From: Camarhynchus parvulus
Taxonomy: Eukaryota; Chordata; Aves; Passeriformes; Thraupidae
DNA length: 64,000 nt
Direction: 5' to 3'
NCBI RefSeq assembly: GCF_901933205.1
Contig: NC_044600.1
Span: 310,001-374,000, forward strand
The notes beneath the pieces were generated by a model, which searched no databases, was not told where the DNA came from, and was given only the letters and a program-made list of their open reading frames with translations. Positions 1-12,699 of this stretch are shown in pieces. The position numbers and the translations under genes were made by a program. Positions within the stretch are counted from its first letter, which is position 1; each line of letters starts with the position of its first letter.

Positions 1-2205
1 TTAAACTTGAATAATAAGAGGTTAACTCGTTAGGAAAAGAACACTCTTGATGTGCTTAATGGAGGGAGATAGTATTAACTCTTACAGTTCTTTGTGAACC
101 CTTATGTTAGTTACACTTTCATTTTTGGGTGTTGATTTTTTCTGCTGCTTTACACCTCCAAATTGACCCATTTATTCTGTTTATTCTGTACGAGTTGTCT
201 TTTGTTTCCTGGATTATTGATATGCCTGGATCCTTTGGAGTCTTACAAATTATGCTTTGTTGATTGTTGATGCATACTTTAAAATAATATGCAGCACAGA
301 ACAAAGGCAAATCTTTAAAACCCCTTATTTGAAAACAGGTGAAGTATAGATAAATTAATATAGCCAAGGGAAGAATATGCAAGCCTAATAGTTCTTTGAT
401 TGTGGTAAAAGCAAGCCTTATCCAGGTTGTGGCTCTGGAACGCCTTTGGGGTTCCCCAAATGCTGATGTACTCTGGAGAGCAGGTATTGTCTGAAATCAT
501 AATCTGGCAGAGCTGATTGCTCCCTTCATGCTGGACACTGGTGGAAATAAGCTCCAGCTCCTCCAGCTGTTTCCTCCACGTCCTCTTCCTTGCTGAGCAC
601 TGACCATGCACTCCAGATTGCAGCTGCTGGTAGAATGGGAGATACATCACTTTCATGTTTGAGATTCTCCTGGACAACTCCTCCTAACTCCACACATATT
701 TAAGTGTTGTTATTTTGAGTAGTTTTAGTCTGGCTTCTTGGGAACTTTTGGCACTATGAAGCCAATAACCCTATTGCTGATCATGCTGTTGTCAAAATAA
801 TTATTCCAAGGGTTGGCTCCATATGATGCAATTAAATTATTAATTAGTACAGTTTGGTCCAACCAAGGAAAAAAATGTGGTCCTTTGCACAGATTTCCTA
901 GAACTGAGAGACTGATTTTTCTTTGACGTTGCCCTATTAAACAAAAGGAACAGATTTAATTCAATAATTGACTTTGGTAAATGAAGCACAGAGATAATTT
1001 GATTCTGTTGTAAGCAAATAGGAAATTTTTCTTCATTGTTACTCTCATTCTGGATCCTTTATAACATCTGGATGTTTCTGGCTGTGCATTCCTTTTACTT
1101 GGCAGTTAAAAAATTCTAGAGAGGATTTGAAGTTAGGGGCCCATGAGGTGAGAAGGGGAACCCAAAGTATTGATGATCCACTTAAGAAATGAGATTTGCT
1201 TATGAAACAGCAACATGTGTGAAGCAGCTCTAGCTGGGAACAGTTCTAGGCATGGAAAAGACTAAGAGTAGTCTCAGACTATGTAATAATACTTTTCAAG
1301 GCAGAAATAATAATTTATAATTCATGCAGCTGTGTAAGCTCTTAGCAGAGTCAATTATGGAACATTTTATTTTGTGGATCGCCTGAGAATAGTCTATCTT
1401 CCCAAGTTTTGCAGAGAAGAGATGCAAGAAGTCTGGGAAATGCTTCTAAGCAAGGAGGTTTCCAATAGCAAATAGTACACCAATGATGTCAGCCCAAGAC
1501 AGGAAATCAGCATTTTGGCTCCTGCATCCTCCATGGCTCAGCCTCTTTCCTGTATGTGGGAGTGTGCATGTGTGTGGAACTGTATAAATAATCACACACC
1601 AACGTGTTTCATGTGATGAGGGACTGCCTTGGAGTGACTGGCTCCTGGGATGAGTAGGTGCTTAGCATAAACACATTTTGTGTGCTCTTAAAAAAGCTGA
1701 GGAATCTGTTTGTCACCTGTGTCCTGTGGAATGATCCTGAGATCCAAGATGCTCTATATGCTGCAGCAGGGTAGAAGAAATAACACATTTTTTTTCTTTT
1801 TTTTTTTTAAGTGACATGTTTTTGTTGAATTTACTGTCTCTTATGTGGGCAAACTAAGCTCTATGTTTTTGTCAGGTGTTTCATACAAGACTTTGTTGCA
1901 GCAGCCCAAGCATTTAGATTTCTGTCTTTATTGGCCTGGTTTCCACTTTAGCAAATTCACAGCTTGTGAGCTATTACTGGAAAATTCAAATGTGCAAAAC
2001 ATTAGGGAAGCACTAAGCACAGCCATCCTCTTAATCTGTGCTCTGTCTTCGCTCCTAATAGTGTGTAAGATGTGAGTGCAGCAATGCCCAGAGCAGCAGC
2101 TCCATCAGCGCCGCTGTGCCGTGCCCCGTGGGTGGGAGGGGAATTCCTCCCTTTGGGCTCGGGAGTGGGAACCGAAGGAGATGGGCCAGGGAAATCACCA
2201 CAGCA
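1..2205. other. Unique AT-rich non-coding stretch
   Basis: No gene is recognisable here. Open frames are short (120 residues at most), lack domain character and overlap on both strands as expected by chance. Near 805-850 there is an AT-rich patch with TAATTA-type homeodomain cores. A T-rich run lies at about 1788-1808. No repeat family was recognised in this part. Intergenic or intronic sequence is the best description. Confidence 0.6.
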
Positions 2206-2290
2206 GGGAAGGGAGCAACTGCCTTGGTCACACAGCCCATCACTAGCAGAACAAGGAACAGAATTAGGTTTCTGCTAGGATATTTAGTCA
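2206..2290 (-). repeat. MIR/CORE-SINE relic (antisense)
   Basis: The + strand reads as the reverse complement of the MIR core. It has a 'GGTCACACAGC' block followed by a diverged 'gaacagaattaggtttctg' block, corresponding to the conserved 'tctgaccttgggcaagt' and 'agacctgggttc' parts of amniote MIR. The copy is short, heavily mutated and certainly inactive. It was recognised by eye only; a RepeatMasker run would confirm the family and limits. Confidence 0.55.
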
Positions 2291-3606
2291 CATCTAAACT
2301 AATTTTTCACGGTGCCTCGAGGCAGACTAGGTGACTTCTTACAGTACTTTTTTTTGTCCCATTTTGTTATGAGCCTATGGATGAATTAACTGTTACCTGC
2401 TAATTAGTGAAAGCAGATGAGGACAAATCCTGCTCAGGCTCACCTCAGCTTGCCTTGGGTAGACTTAATGCTGACCATGACTCTTCCTTGTTTCCTGGCC
2501 AGTTAGCTGTTGTGCCAATCTTGATTAACTTGGTAGTTTAAAAACTGAATTCAATTAATTTCATCGCAGAGACAAGCCCTCTGGCCATGCGACTTTGCAG
2601 GGAGAGGCACGGAAATTAGACTTGGATCAGTACCTGCATTTCTCTGGAGTCATTGAAATCCTACCAGTAGTTCATAACTGGAAAGTACAAAAATAAAGCT
2701 AATAGTTATGGCAAAAGAAATCTCACTGCTGTGTTTCACAGAATGCCATGACAGGCAAAGCATGCTTTGAAGGGAAATACCGTGTTCTTGATATGGTAGA
2801 GCCTCTTCTACACATGCAGCACATTAGTAATGGCAAAGAGATTTTCCAATGGATGTCAATTTAGGCAAAATGGATTAATACAGGCTTTCACCTTCCCTGT
2901 CAGTTTAATATCAAGATAATTTTATTTGATAGTTCAATGTAGTAAATTCCCCTTTTCCTTAATACATATTTGCAAAAAGTAGGCAATATTGTAATACAGT
3001 AATTAGCCATATTTGCCTTTACTATGTGTGAATAAGATTAATATACTAGAGTGTTCAACCTAATTGATCTATTATGTGATAGGGACTCACAACCAGACTG
3101 CAAATTACAGTTTAACCCCCCAAAGGGCTAGACTTGTTTAGAAAATGTGTGAGTCTTTAAGAGATAAAATTAATAGAACTGACGTTGACCTAAATATTCG
3201 GTGTTATTAATTGTATCAGTGGATTGTGCTGCTTTTATGTGCAACTAGGAAGGCAGTCTTTGGAAAGGAGAGGGTTTATGACAGCAGTGGGAAGGGTGGC
3301 TAACAGAAAACATGACAATTATTTCAAGCCAGGTTTTCTGGTTAAAAAAGTGATTGTCACAGGCCCTTAAAATTGCTATTCCATGTGGTTGTGATTAAAT
3401 AAATCATCCGTGCAGCGCGTTTGGAACATAATGGCTCTGTGGGAAAAAAATGTAAATCAGGTTTTTGTATTAATGAAAACAGTTTAATATGGTTTTAATG
3501 ACCCATTTTTCAGTCTTCACCAGAAAGTAATTACCAGTTAGATAGTTAGTGCTCTGGGCTTTGTTCTGGCTCTCAGAACTCCTTCAGCTGGTCACCCAGG
3601 GGAGTC
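2291..3606. other. AT-rich unique sequence with possible conserved block
   Basis: No gene is seen. From about 2850 to 3250 the sequence is strongly AT-rich, with many ATTA/TAAT cores. At 3345-3520 a block of mixed composition carries TGATTAAATAAAT-like and TTAATATGG-like motifs of the sort found in conserved non-coding elements. That is only a resemblance in composition and motif content. The right edge runs into the GC-rich minisatellite at about 3607. Confidence 0.45.
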
Positions 3607-3985
3607 CTGCCATGCTCGGTGTGCAGCCCTGGGCCGGCGCCCCGGCAGGGCCGGGCTGTGCTCGGTGTGCAGCCCGGCCGGGCCGGGCTGTGCTCCGCTG
3701 CAGCGCTGTTTGCAGCCCTGGTCGCGCCCGGCAGGGCCGGGCTGTGCTCGGTGTGCAGCCCTGGTCCGGCGCCCCGGCAGGGCCGGGCTGTGCTCGGCTG
3801 CAGCCCTGGTCCGGCGCCCCGGCAGGGCCGGGCTGTGCTCTGCTGCAGCCCAGTGCCAGTGCCCCGGCAGGGCCGGGCTGTGCTCGGTGGGCAGCCCTGG
3901 TCCAGCGCCCCGGCAGGGCCGGGCTGTGCTCGGTGGGCAGCCCAGTGCCAGTGCCCCGGCAGGGCCGGGCTGTGCTCTGCTGCAA
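3607..3985 (+). repeat. GC-rich minisatellite A1, 45-46 bp unit
   Basis: The motif 'GGCAGGGCCGGGCTGTGCT' recurs at about 3644, 3730, 3776, 3821, 3866, 3912 and 3958, giving a period of 45-46 bp. An extra diverged copy lies near 3673. Units differ by short blocks (ctggtccggcg versus cagtgccagtg), so they fall into a few types. The array is CpG-rich compared with its surroundings. Long open frames on both strands (up to about 950 bp on the minus strand) come from the near-multiple-of-3 period and are not genes. Copy number is probably variable between individuals (inference). Confidence 0.95.
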
Positions 3986-3989
3986 CCCC

Positions 3990-4180
3990 TGCCTTCTGCT
4001 CCTGGGGTGTGGGGAGCAGCCGGGGTCATGCTCCAAGCCCCAGGGCGTGGGGAGCAGCCGGGGCTGTGCTCTGAGCTCCTGGGGTGTGGGGAGCAGCTCC
4101 TGGGGTGTGTTGGGCACCCCCAGTGCCGGGCTCTGAGCTCCTGGGGCGTGGGGAGCAGCCGGGGCTGTGCTCCGAGCCCC
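3990..4180 (+). repeat. GC-rich minisatellite A2, about 38 bp unit
   Basis: This lies directly against array A1 but has a different unit. The block 'GGGGAGCAGCCGGGGCTG' follows 'ctcctggggtgtg' at about 3998, 4036, 4073 and 4135, with one unit enlarged by an internal duplication. The shared 'gctgtgctc' ends suggest that A1 and A2 derive from one ancestral GC-rich repeat by unit turnover (inference). Confidence 0.85.
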
Positions 4181-6606
4181 CCAGTCCCTCACTGCTGGTT
4201 GGGCCAAGGCCGTACGGAGGCCTAAGGACAGGCAGTGGCTGCCCCTGCACCAGAGCAGGGAGAGCTGGCAGCTGGAGTGCCTGGTTGGAGACTTCTCTCT
4301 GCAGTGGGACAGGAACTGGAACTGCAAGAGAACCTTTGGGCAGGGAAGCAGAGCCCAGACCTGGCCTGGGCAGCTGGGGCCCTCGGGGAGGATGCTGCCC
4401 AGAGGGGTGCTGGCAGGATGGACAGGCAGCAGGTTCAAATGGCCGTGACTCCATCCCCAGGAGGAATGAGAGGAAAAGAGATACCAGTAACTGAGGAAGC
4501 AGGTCCAGAACCAGGACTTGTATATTGCTGCCAAAGCCCACTGTCTCTCTGCTCGATTAAAAAGGTCTGACTAGTGACTGAGGTCTTTGTATGTTTGTAA
4601 TGCTTGGAAAGGTCTAGCAGCCAGTATCAGGAGTGGGATTACTGGATTCACTTCTGCTGCAATGCTGCTTAGCACTGGTGTTTGCCCTCTAAGAAGGGCA
4701 CAGAAGTGGATCCAGACCAGATGAGGCACCTCTGAATTGAGCAAATTAAGGCCCTGTTGGATGCTCAGAGTTTGCACCTTTTTATGTGGGAGCAGGTGTT
4801 TCATAATAAAGCATTCTTTGCCCTTCCAAAGAAAGGCACAATACAGCCCAATTCCTCAAGACAGGAATACACAGGGTCAAGAAGATCCATCTTCACTTTA
4901 GTAGTACAGAACATTGGAACAGCTTGATGAGGAATATGGTGATTTGTCATTGGAAATTCTGATATCAATACAGAATGCTTTTCTCTAGAAACCTGCTGCA
5001 GAAGCTCAGAATGTGCTTGTTATTTTGATACTGGATTTGGACAGGATCTGTATGCTGCACTGGAGTGAAACCCAGGCTGTTGTGATGGTCTCAGGTGTGG
5101 TCTGTGCATTCAGAGCTCTTCTTTCTGAGCCTTCTGGTGGAGAGAAGGCCAGTGTTTTCTCATACTCATATGGATGCAAAAATAATTAAGGTCTAGGTGA
5201 AATCTAGAAGTTGAAAAATTTCTGATTTCTCGAAGCTTCTAGGTTAGTGGACTTGAGTGTGCTTGCTGAAGCTTAAACACATCTGGAATATCTCTTGCTT
5301 GGAAGCAAAGGCAGGAGTCTTTTGGCTGTAACACTCCCAGTGAAAGCCAACTGGTTTGTTGTGCTGTGTCTAGTACCCTACCTGGGGTGGTTCAGCTGTT
5401 GAGAAGTTGAATGTGTGGGTTGATACAAAGCTCTGTGTGACAGCAGCACCTGCATGAGCTGTGTACCTTGTTACTGCTGCTGGCTGGGCAGGGATGTCAG
5501 AGCTGACGGCCTGAATGTCCAGTGTATTCCTGGGGGAGTTGTTTGGGGGCAAGGTATGTTTGGGCTGGGTGTTCCTAGCACTTATTTCAGCTTGTAAAAT
5601 TCACCATATGAGTGTGATATCAGTCAACACAGAGGGATGAGCCTGTGTTCAGAGTTCCTGATGCTATTGAGAAATAAAGTAGTTTGAGGGCAGTGAGTGG
5701 GAACAGAAAGATTTTGAGGGAGGTGAGGGTCCTTCAGCCTTTATTTATCCATTGTAAAGAAACATATGAAAGTAAACAGAAATCAATTTTCTGAAAACCC
5801 CTCCCAGGTCACCTGCAAGGGAAATAATGTAACGCTGCTCAATGCCAGGCACTGCAGATTTTGTCAAGACATAAAGAATCCTGGTGCTTTATTTTTATTT
5901 TTGAAGTGAAAGTGGTTCACAAGGTACACCAAGGAGATGATTCAGTGCTTACAGTTGTGACATGTCAGAGGCTTGTAAGCTCAAAGACAACTGTCTTTAT
6001 TGTGTTTGCCTTTTTATCTTCCAAACTTTGAGCCCCTGTGTTCCTATCATTTTCCCTTTCCGATGTGAAATAAGGAGCATATTCTAAACAATGGTGCTCT
6101 TTTGATACATGCCATAATAAAGAAACACTGACTCGGAGAACAGCAGATCACAGCTGTCCACAAAGGAGTACAGAGAGGTGCAATTCCTTTTGGCATGGCA
6201 CCACAGCAGTTGTTCCTGCTGGCTGATGGAAAGCCAACAATTATTTTTCTCTTCTAACATAACAGGGACAAAGGAGCTTCCCTTAGCAGCCCATCTCTGC
6301 CCTAATTTATGTTGCAGCTTTTTAGGGAAAGGAGCAAAAGTCATTTTAGGAGCTATTGAAAGATACCTTCCTCTTTTGTAGCTCCAGTATGTTTTTGGCA
6401 AGTGAAGTGGAATACATTTGTGGGGCACATCAATGGCAGCAGCCTGAAAAGGGCTCAGGAAGGGCCTAATCACCTCCTCAGTGTGGCACAGTTGCTCCGA
6501 GATCTTTCACAGGGGAGTGGGGGCACAAGGGAGGGCTGCTGGGCTGCTCTGTGCAGCAAGGAGGGCACGGGGCCAGCTCAGGGAGCCAGAGCCCAGGCCT
6601 TGGAGG
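4181..6606. other. Unique non-coding stretch
   Basis: No gene or recognisable repeat family is seen. The first 400 bases are still GC-rich and carry overlapping open frames in several phases that continue out of the minisatellite. The rest has average composition with short open frames only (129 residues at most, at 6084-6473 minus, with no recognised domain). Confidence 0.6.
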
Positions 6607-6925
6607 GCCGAGTGTGGGTCTGTGCCTTGGGCTTGGGGGCTGAGTGAGTGTGGGTCTGTGCCTTGGACATGGGGGCCGAGTGAGTGTGGGTCTGTGCCTT
6701 GGACATGGGGGCCGAGTGAGTGTGGGTCTGTGCCTTGGACATGGGGGCCGAGTGAGTGTGGGTCTGTGCCCAGGCCCTGGGGGCTGAGTGAGTGTGGGTC
6801 TGTGCCCAGGCCCTGGGGGCCGAGTGAGTGTGGGTCTGTGCCTTGGACATGGGGGCTGAGTGAGTGTGGGTCTGTGCCCAGGCCCTGGGGGCTGAGTGAG
6901 TGTGGGTCTGTGCCTTGGGCTCCTG
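6607..6925 (+). repeat. GC-rich minisatellite B, 36 bp unit
   Basis: Nine units begin at a strict 36-bp spacing ('GAGTGTGGGTCTGTGCC' at 6610, 6646, 6682 and onward to about 6898). Two unit types alternate irregularly: one with 'cttggacatggggg', one with 'ccaggccctggggg'. Because 36 is 12 codons, both strands carry repetitive open frames (for example about 6478-7037 in several frames). These are artefacts. The regular spacing without unique spacers excludes a CRISPR array. Confidence 0.97.
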
Positions 6926-9055
6926 AGGCATCTCTGTCCTCTGCTGCGGCAGGCACCCAGCACAGCTGGTTACGGTGCTGCTGAGGAAGGGCTCTGGGAC
7001 TGTCACCCTTGCTCCTGCAGGCTGGGTTGGGACTCAAAAGGGGCTCTGCTGTCCTATATCAACCCTGGGAACTGCTGCATGTTCTGTCTTTGGAAGCGCT
7101 TTGTAATTTGGACCTTTTTTTGCCTCAAACATAATGACGACTTCTGTCCTGTTGTGTGAGTGTTATGGCAGCTCCCTACTGAATGTTGGACTGATGGGAG
7201 CCTTAAGATGTAACACACATGAAGCAGAAACTGTAAAAGGAAGTTTTGGGGCGGATCTTTCACATGGTTAATAACAGTACCTGGTGAGATCCAAGCTGAC
7301 TGACCCTTACCAGGCATCAATACTGCCAGCTAAGATTCCTTGTAAAATCTCTCAAGGGACAGAAAGTTCACCAAGGGTGGAAAACTTGCTTCCTTTCTCT
7401 CCTGTGTAGGGCTCAGGATGAAGCAGGGACATGCCAACACGTGGCCCTTGATGTAACATAGGAGCAATGAGGGCTGGAGCCCAGGGTGGCACGGTGTTGT
7501 TACAGGGTGAGGAATTCCTGCTGGTGCCCAGCGGAACTTAACGCTGGATTGATCTGGGAGCCTTGTCCTGATCAGGACAAAATAGTCAAGAGTTGGTTCT
7601 GTGTATCACAGCTTGTGCTGCCTGTCCATTTTAACTAGACAATCTACAACAACAATCATTTCGTCTTCTTGTCCCTAAGGAATCTCTGGGCTTCAAGAAA
7701 GATTTTTTTATTACTCTCTCTATGACTGACTTATATGAGGGACACAAATGCTCGGGTCGAGGGCTGGCTTTTCCCTATGGAAGTGTAAGACTATGCAGCG
7801 TTTAGTGGCTCCAGCTTCTGACTGAAACCTCTCTAGACTTGACTGCACCATGAGTAAAAAGTAATGAGATTGGCCAGAAACAAAAAAGCCCCAGGAATTC
7901 TGGTACCAGACTGAGCTGCATAGAGTCCCTCATCCCTGGAAGGCTGGAGAGGGAGTATTTCCATAGCCATAAGGTGTCTGTGCATGAAAAACATGGCATG
8001 TCTTTGCCATGAGGGTTTAGCTCCTCCATGACTGCCTGCTAACACTGTGTTTGCTGCTTGAATGAGCTGATCTCTGCTATAACCAGTGCAGTGTCTGTCA
8101 TGTTATACCAGATGTGGCCCCACTTTCTTAGGCTGGGTTGTTCCTGCTGCTGGTGCTGTGCCCATGACCCCTGTTGCGCCAGTCATTCACACTGCTGGGA
8201 CTACCAGATTTTGTCAAAGGATCCTCAAAGTCTGTGGATGGCTGGTGGATATGGATATTTTTAAGCTCCTAGTTTGAAAACATCCCTGAGCTTTTAAATT
8301 GCTTTCTCCTTCCAATCACAGTGACGCTTCATTCTGAAAAGGCTGCATTCATCCCTTTATTTGCCCTGTTAAAGGCTGCTTTGTGGCTCTCTGACATCTA
8401 TCCTTCCGTTAGGCGGTTGCTGTCTTGTCTCCATGTTTGCTGGCCAGATGGCTGGGATAAGCTCTGTATGTGGAAGACACCTGGGGACACGAAAAAGGAG
8501 GGTTCTTAATTTTTTGGCTGAACAATACTTGATATGTCTTGTTTCTGTCACTGCAGTTTTTTAAAATCTATTTTTAATGTCTGCTTTTTTAAAAAAACAA
8601 ACCCTGGGGGAGGATCAGGCTCCAAGTTAGACCTCAGTGCTGTGTCCTTTGCTTTGCCCCAGACTCTGGCCCATGCTTCCATATCTTGTTAGTCCTGCTT
8701 GTGCCAGGGCTGTGCTCCCTTGACTGAATTGCAGGAAAAGCCAGGAGTGAGTGCTGTGGGCAGTGATACACAGAGCTTGAGGGGAAAGGCCAAGCTCAGG
8801 GGGTGTCTCTTAATCAGTTTGAAGACTTTTACAGATGGGGCTGTCTGGAGCTGAAAGATGCTGCGAGGACATGGGGATCTCCTGCGAGCAAAGCCCTGTG
8901 TCTTCCCAAGTAGGTTTGCTCTGCTGCTGCCTAGAGGAGCTTGGGGAGTTCCAGTGGAGCTGTGTGGGAGGAGAAGAGGGATTTGTGGTTGAGCTTCTGG
9001 GAATTAAAAAGGGTTGAAATCTTGCCAGCCAAAAATGAGAACCCTTCGAAAACTA
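6926..9055. other. Unique non-coding stretch
   Basis: No gene is recognised. The sequence has moderate composition with short A- or T-rich runs (for example near 8575-8600). Open frames stay below 90 residues and do not resemble known proteins. Confidence 0.6.
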
Positions 9056-9115
9056 GTGTGAAATCCAGGCTCCACTGAAGTCAGTGGCACAGTTTTGTAC
9101 TGGACCTGAGCAGCA
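9056..9115. repeat. Old amniote palindromic repeat fragment
   Basis: The segment has 'CCACTGAAGTCAGTGGCA' followed by a diverged mirror part and 'ctggacctga'. This resembles an old, very abundant sauropsid repeat whose core is TGACTTCAATGGGA and whose ends read like GATCCTGGCCC. I know this pattern from turtle and bird sequence but cannot name the family with certainty. Confidence 0.4.
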
Positions 9116-10630
9116 TTTTATCCCAGCTGTGTGTGGGAAGTTGGAGTTACGTCCATTGCAGTTTTTGCTGCTGAAGCTCTATAGCACATAAAGGTGTTCC
9201 TTTATAGAAAATAAGTGTCACAGCTGCAGTAACAGAGCTCTCAAACTCGCATGTCTATGTCCAGACAGCAGAAGGAAAACCTGTGGATATTTGTAGGGTT
9301 AAACTCTCTATGCTCCTTTGTATAGTCAGGAGAGAGTGTGCTCCAGTATGGACCATTCCGTAATTTTAAATGTGTCTTTTCCTCTGGAGGAAAGCATCTG
9401 CTTCATGTCTTTAGGACTGTGTGACCTGCCTGATATGTTGGTGAAGTGAAGGGTATTATAAATACTTCTTACCCATACAGAGAAATCAAATAATTAAAAA
9501 GAACCAACTAAAAACGCATTTATTAATTCTATTAGACTAACAAGAACTTGCAGAAATGGGGTATGTATGCAGTTAATGTGTGAGTACACACACGGTAATT
9601 TGTCTTTTTTTGTAATCTATGATATTTTAAATTGGGTGCTTTGGTCAGAAGATGGTGCTGTAAATATGTCCAGTTGTCTTTTACACTTCTCTAAGCATCC
9701 CTAGTGCAATGTGGTGTTGAACTCTGAAAGCAGATTGCCCTGAAGATCTGTTGTGCTGTGAGATCTGGCCTGTGTAGCTCTGAGAAGAGGAATGAATTAC
9801 ATGGTTGAGGAGCTGTCAGGCAGCTTCTGTACCTCAGATGCGGTCTGCTGGCAGTTTGCTATCACCTGATCTTCCTCAGCAATGAGGATTTGTCCTATCC
9901 TTTGCCCTTGAATGCCCGTACTCCCCCTCAAAGGGTGTGTTATTTGGGCATAACCCAGACAACTGGTATCAAGCCTCAAGCACTAAGTTCTTTTACCACC
10001 TGAAACAGAGTTCAGTGAAGCTCCTTTTAATAATGTGAATTCCTGCTGACCTCAGCAGTAAAATATTATGTCTTGCATGCTTGAGGTGACTTGGATGTGT
10101 ACCCAGTAGGGAAAGCTGTGTTGGCATGTCTTCACAAAGCTTTGTCTCAAACCTGAGACTCAAACACAGACTCTAATAGGAGCTGGTGAGTCCAGTAATG
10201 ATTCCTGGAAGATTTCTGGAGAGTTAACAAACCACTAATGGCTTGCTCTTGGTTGTCTCCAACTGGTGTAGTCTTCACTTAATAGATGTTTTCTTGTATT
10301 TAGTTAACAGTAAAAAAAATATTATGCAGTTTAAATGCCTGGAGAGCAAAATAAGCTCCAAAAGAAATTGCAGCTAAATGGCGATGCATTTGTGACAGTA
10401 GATAAAATACACGTGCTAAAAGAGCACTGCCAGGCCACGTAATATTGCTGCTTTGCAATGCCAAGAACTAGATCTGGCTTTGAGGCCAGGCTGCTGGCTG
10501 TGTTTTCAGGCACTGACTGCAGGGCTCTCAGCACACCTGTGAACTACCCTGGCTGAACTGGCACCTCTGGCACCTCAGGGAATGGGAAACCCGTCCTGGC
10601 CAGCTGCGCAGCCTGCAGAGTGAGCATCAT
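9116..10630. other. Unique non-coding stretch
   Basis: No gene or repeat family is recognised. It contains a short AT-rich part at 9460-9560 and otherwise average sequence. Confidence 0.6.
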
Positions 10631-10670
10631 CTGTGGGCTGCATTGTCTGTGGGCTGCATTGTCTGTGGGG
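10631..10670 (+). repeat. Short tandem duplication, 16 bp unit
   Basis: The unit 'CTGTGGGCTGCATTGT' occurs twice head to tail and is followed by a partial third copy (ctgtgggg). It is a small local duplication in a GC-rich patch. Confidence 0.85.
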
Positions 10671-12521
10671 TGTGGGCACCCCAGTGCCAGACCCTGCTGT
10701 CCCCGGGGAGCAGCACTGGGGCTCGCAGACCCCTGGTGTGTGTGGCAGCGCTGCTGCCTGCGCTTGTGCCTTCTGCAGAAGAGATGATTTTGCTTAACAC
10801 TTCTGCTGCTGTCTTTTTGCAAATAAAACCTTAATGACTAGAGTGGAAAATACTTTAAATTCTTTTTGATAACTTCAAAAATGTTTTCGGTAGCAGCCGA
10901 GTTGTCAGAAAATATTTACATAACTGCATCTGTGAACCTACAATATCTTAAGATCTGCAGCAGATTTGTCACTTCCTTACAAATAGCTGTGAGCGATCTA
11001 TTATGTAAAAAGGTTCAGTTTAATTTACAGGAAGCCTTACAATTTTCTCTAAGTACTGTGTTTAGTTTATCTTGTTGGGTTTTTTAAAACCACTGTGGCT
11101 CTTTTTAATGCTTCTCTGCAGAGGTCTGAATGATCTGTAGGGCAGTGTAATACCCTTTTTTGGGGAGGGGGGAAGTGAGCAGTCCTTGTGGAGGTGAGCT
11201 CTTCTCCAGGCATCCCTTGGCAATCCTGGCCCAGCACCGAGGTGATGCTGGCTGGTTATCTTCAGGGTAAAGCTTCCCCGCTGGTGGCTCTGAGTGATAC
11301 CATCAGCAGTCCAGGGGTGCATGTTCACCCCCTTGCAGAGCTCAGGGAAGCCTTTGCGACTGAGGATGACTGTGCCTTCACACCTGGAATGGGCAATTCT
11401 GGCTTCTCTGTTGGAAAGACTACCAACCTGCAAATTCCTGCGAACTTCAGTGCAGTTATTTTTCAGGTAGTTTATTTGATCCAAAAATATTTAGGTCTGT
11501 GTGGTGCCTTTTAAAAAAAGTAATAGGCAGTATTTTTTGTTTCAAGGCGTGATGTTCATGCTGGTTTAATGCAGTTTTCCAAAACTGCTGGAACTAGTTG
11601 AAGTCTGTGTGGTTTGATTCCAAAACAAGTGGATGGTGTTAATGTAAATTAGCTTTTTACATTAGAACTGACTTTTAATCTCTCCCCTACATATTTAACT
11701 TGAATGATAAAGCTGTCCCTTGGTTGAACTGGTCTGAAACAAGTAAATTGTCTTAAACTTGTACCTTACATTGTTCTGAATGTGAGTTTTATACGGACCC
11801 AAACAACTCTATATCTTTAATTGTGTTATGTAAATTTGACTTCCCCAAGTTGCAAAGCTTCCCTCAACAACTCGAGGCTTGTTGGCATATGTCCTTAATC
11901 AGCCGAAAACAATCAGGGACACTTCCTGAGGCTGCTTTGTTCTTCTCCACTGCCATGTGTATTGTGTGTGGTCACGTTCTCTAAGTGTGTGAAGACTTAC
12001 TCACACTGTGGGAATTTCTCCTCTATCTGCATTGCTGATGGAACCAGCTATTCAGACATATTTCTCCCTTAAGTGTAAAGCTAGACACAATGATAATAAT
12101 GGGACCAATTATTTTTTCCTCACAGTGTCCCAGATCTGACTCTCCCTAGGGACAATACAATGTCTCTCTCTTATTTTATTTCTTTTCCCTCCTAAACACT
12201 GGATGATATATTACCATGGAGAAGATTGAGGGAAATGAGCGCTCTTTCTCTCAAACATGGTAATGAAAGAATTACATGTTGCTATCCAAATAATAACTGA
12301 AGCATTGCAGCAGTGAAGGCAGATTTTGAGCTGTTGCAGCATTCCCTGGAGAAAGGGAACATGTTGGCAGAAATTTCTGTTAATTGCCATGTGTACTTTC
12401 ATTCAGCAGAGGATAAAGATATGGGGTTGCTGATACTGGAGAGAAATTTGCATGGGAAGGGTGACTTTCCTAGTTCTACTATCTAGAAAATTGTATATTT
12501 TCTGAGGAGGAGAAAACAAAC
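10671..12521. other. Unique non-coding stretch
   Basis: No gene is recognised. The 108-residue open frame at 11188-11514 (+) and the 140-residue frame opposite it (11062-11484, -) overlap each other and show no domain. At 12085-12185 there is a pyrimidine-rich stretch. Confidence 0.55.
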
Positions 12522-12699
12522 TTTGTGGATTTGGTTGTTTGGAGTTTTTGTGTTGTTGTTGGTTTGGTTGTGGGGTTTTTTTTGGTTGTTTTTTTTTGTT
12601 TTGTTTTGGTTTTGGGTTTTTTTGGTCTTTTTTTTTTGTTCGTTTGTTTTGTGGTTTTTTTTTTTTTGCTATTGTTTTGGCTTTTTTTTATTATTTTTA
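12522..12699 (+). repeat. T/G-rich low-complexity tract
   Basis: About 180 bases are almost entirely T and G on the + strand, made of irregular TTTG, TTGG and T-runs, with hardly any A or C. It is a degenerate simple repeat. The open frames that cross it encode only F/V/L/W (plus) or K/T/Q/N/P (minus) and are composition artefacts. Confidence 0.95.

Noticed and set aside
3549..4541. Frames of 136-316 codons on both strands
   Set aside because: They lie in the GC-rich minisatellite A and its GC-rich flank, and overlap in nearly all frames.
6607..6925. CRISPR-like regular repeat of 36 bp
   Set aside because: Units are contiguous with no unique spacers, and the window is vertebrate DNA. It is a minisatellite.
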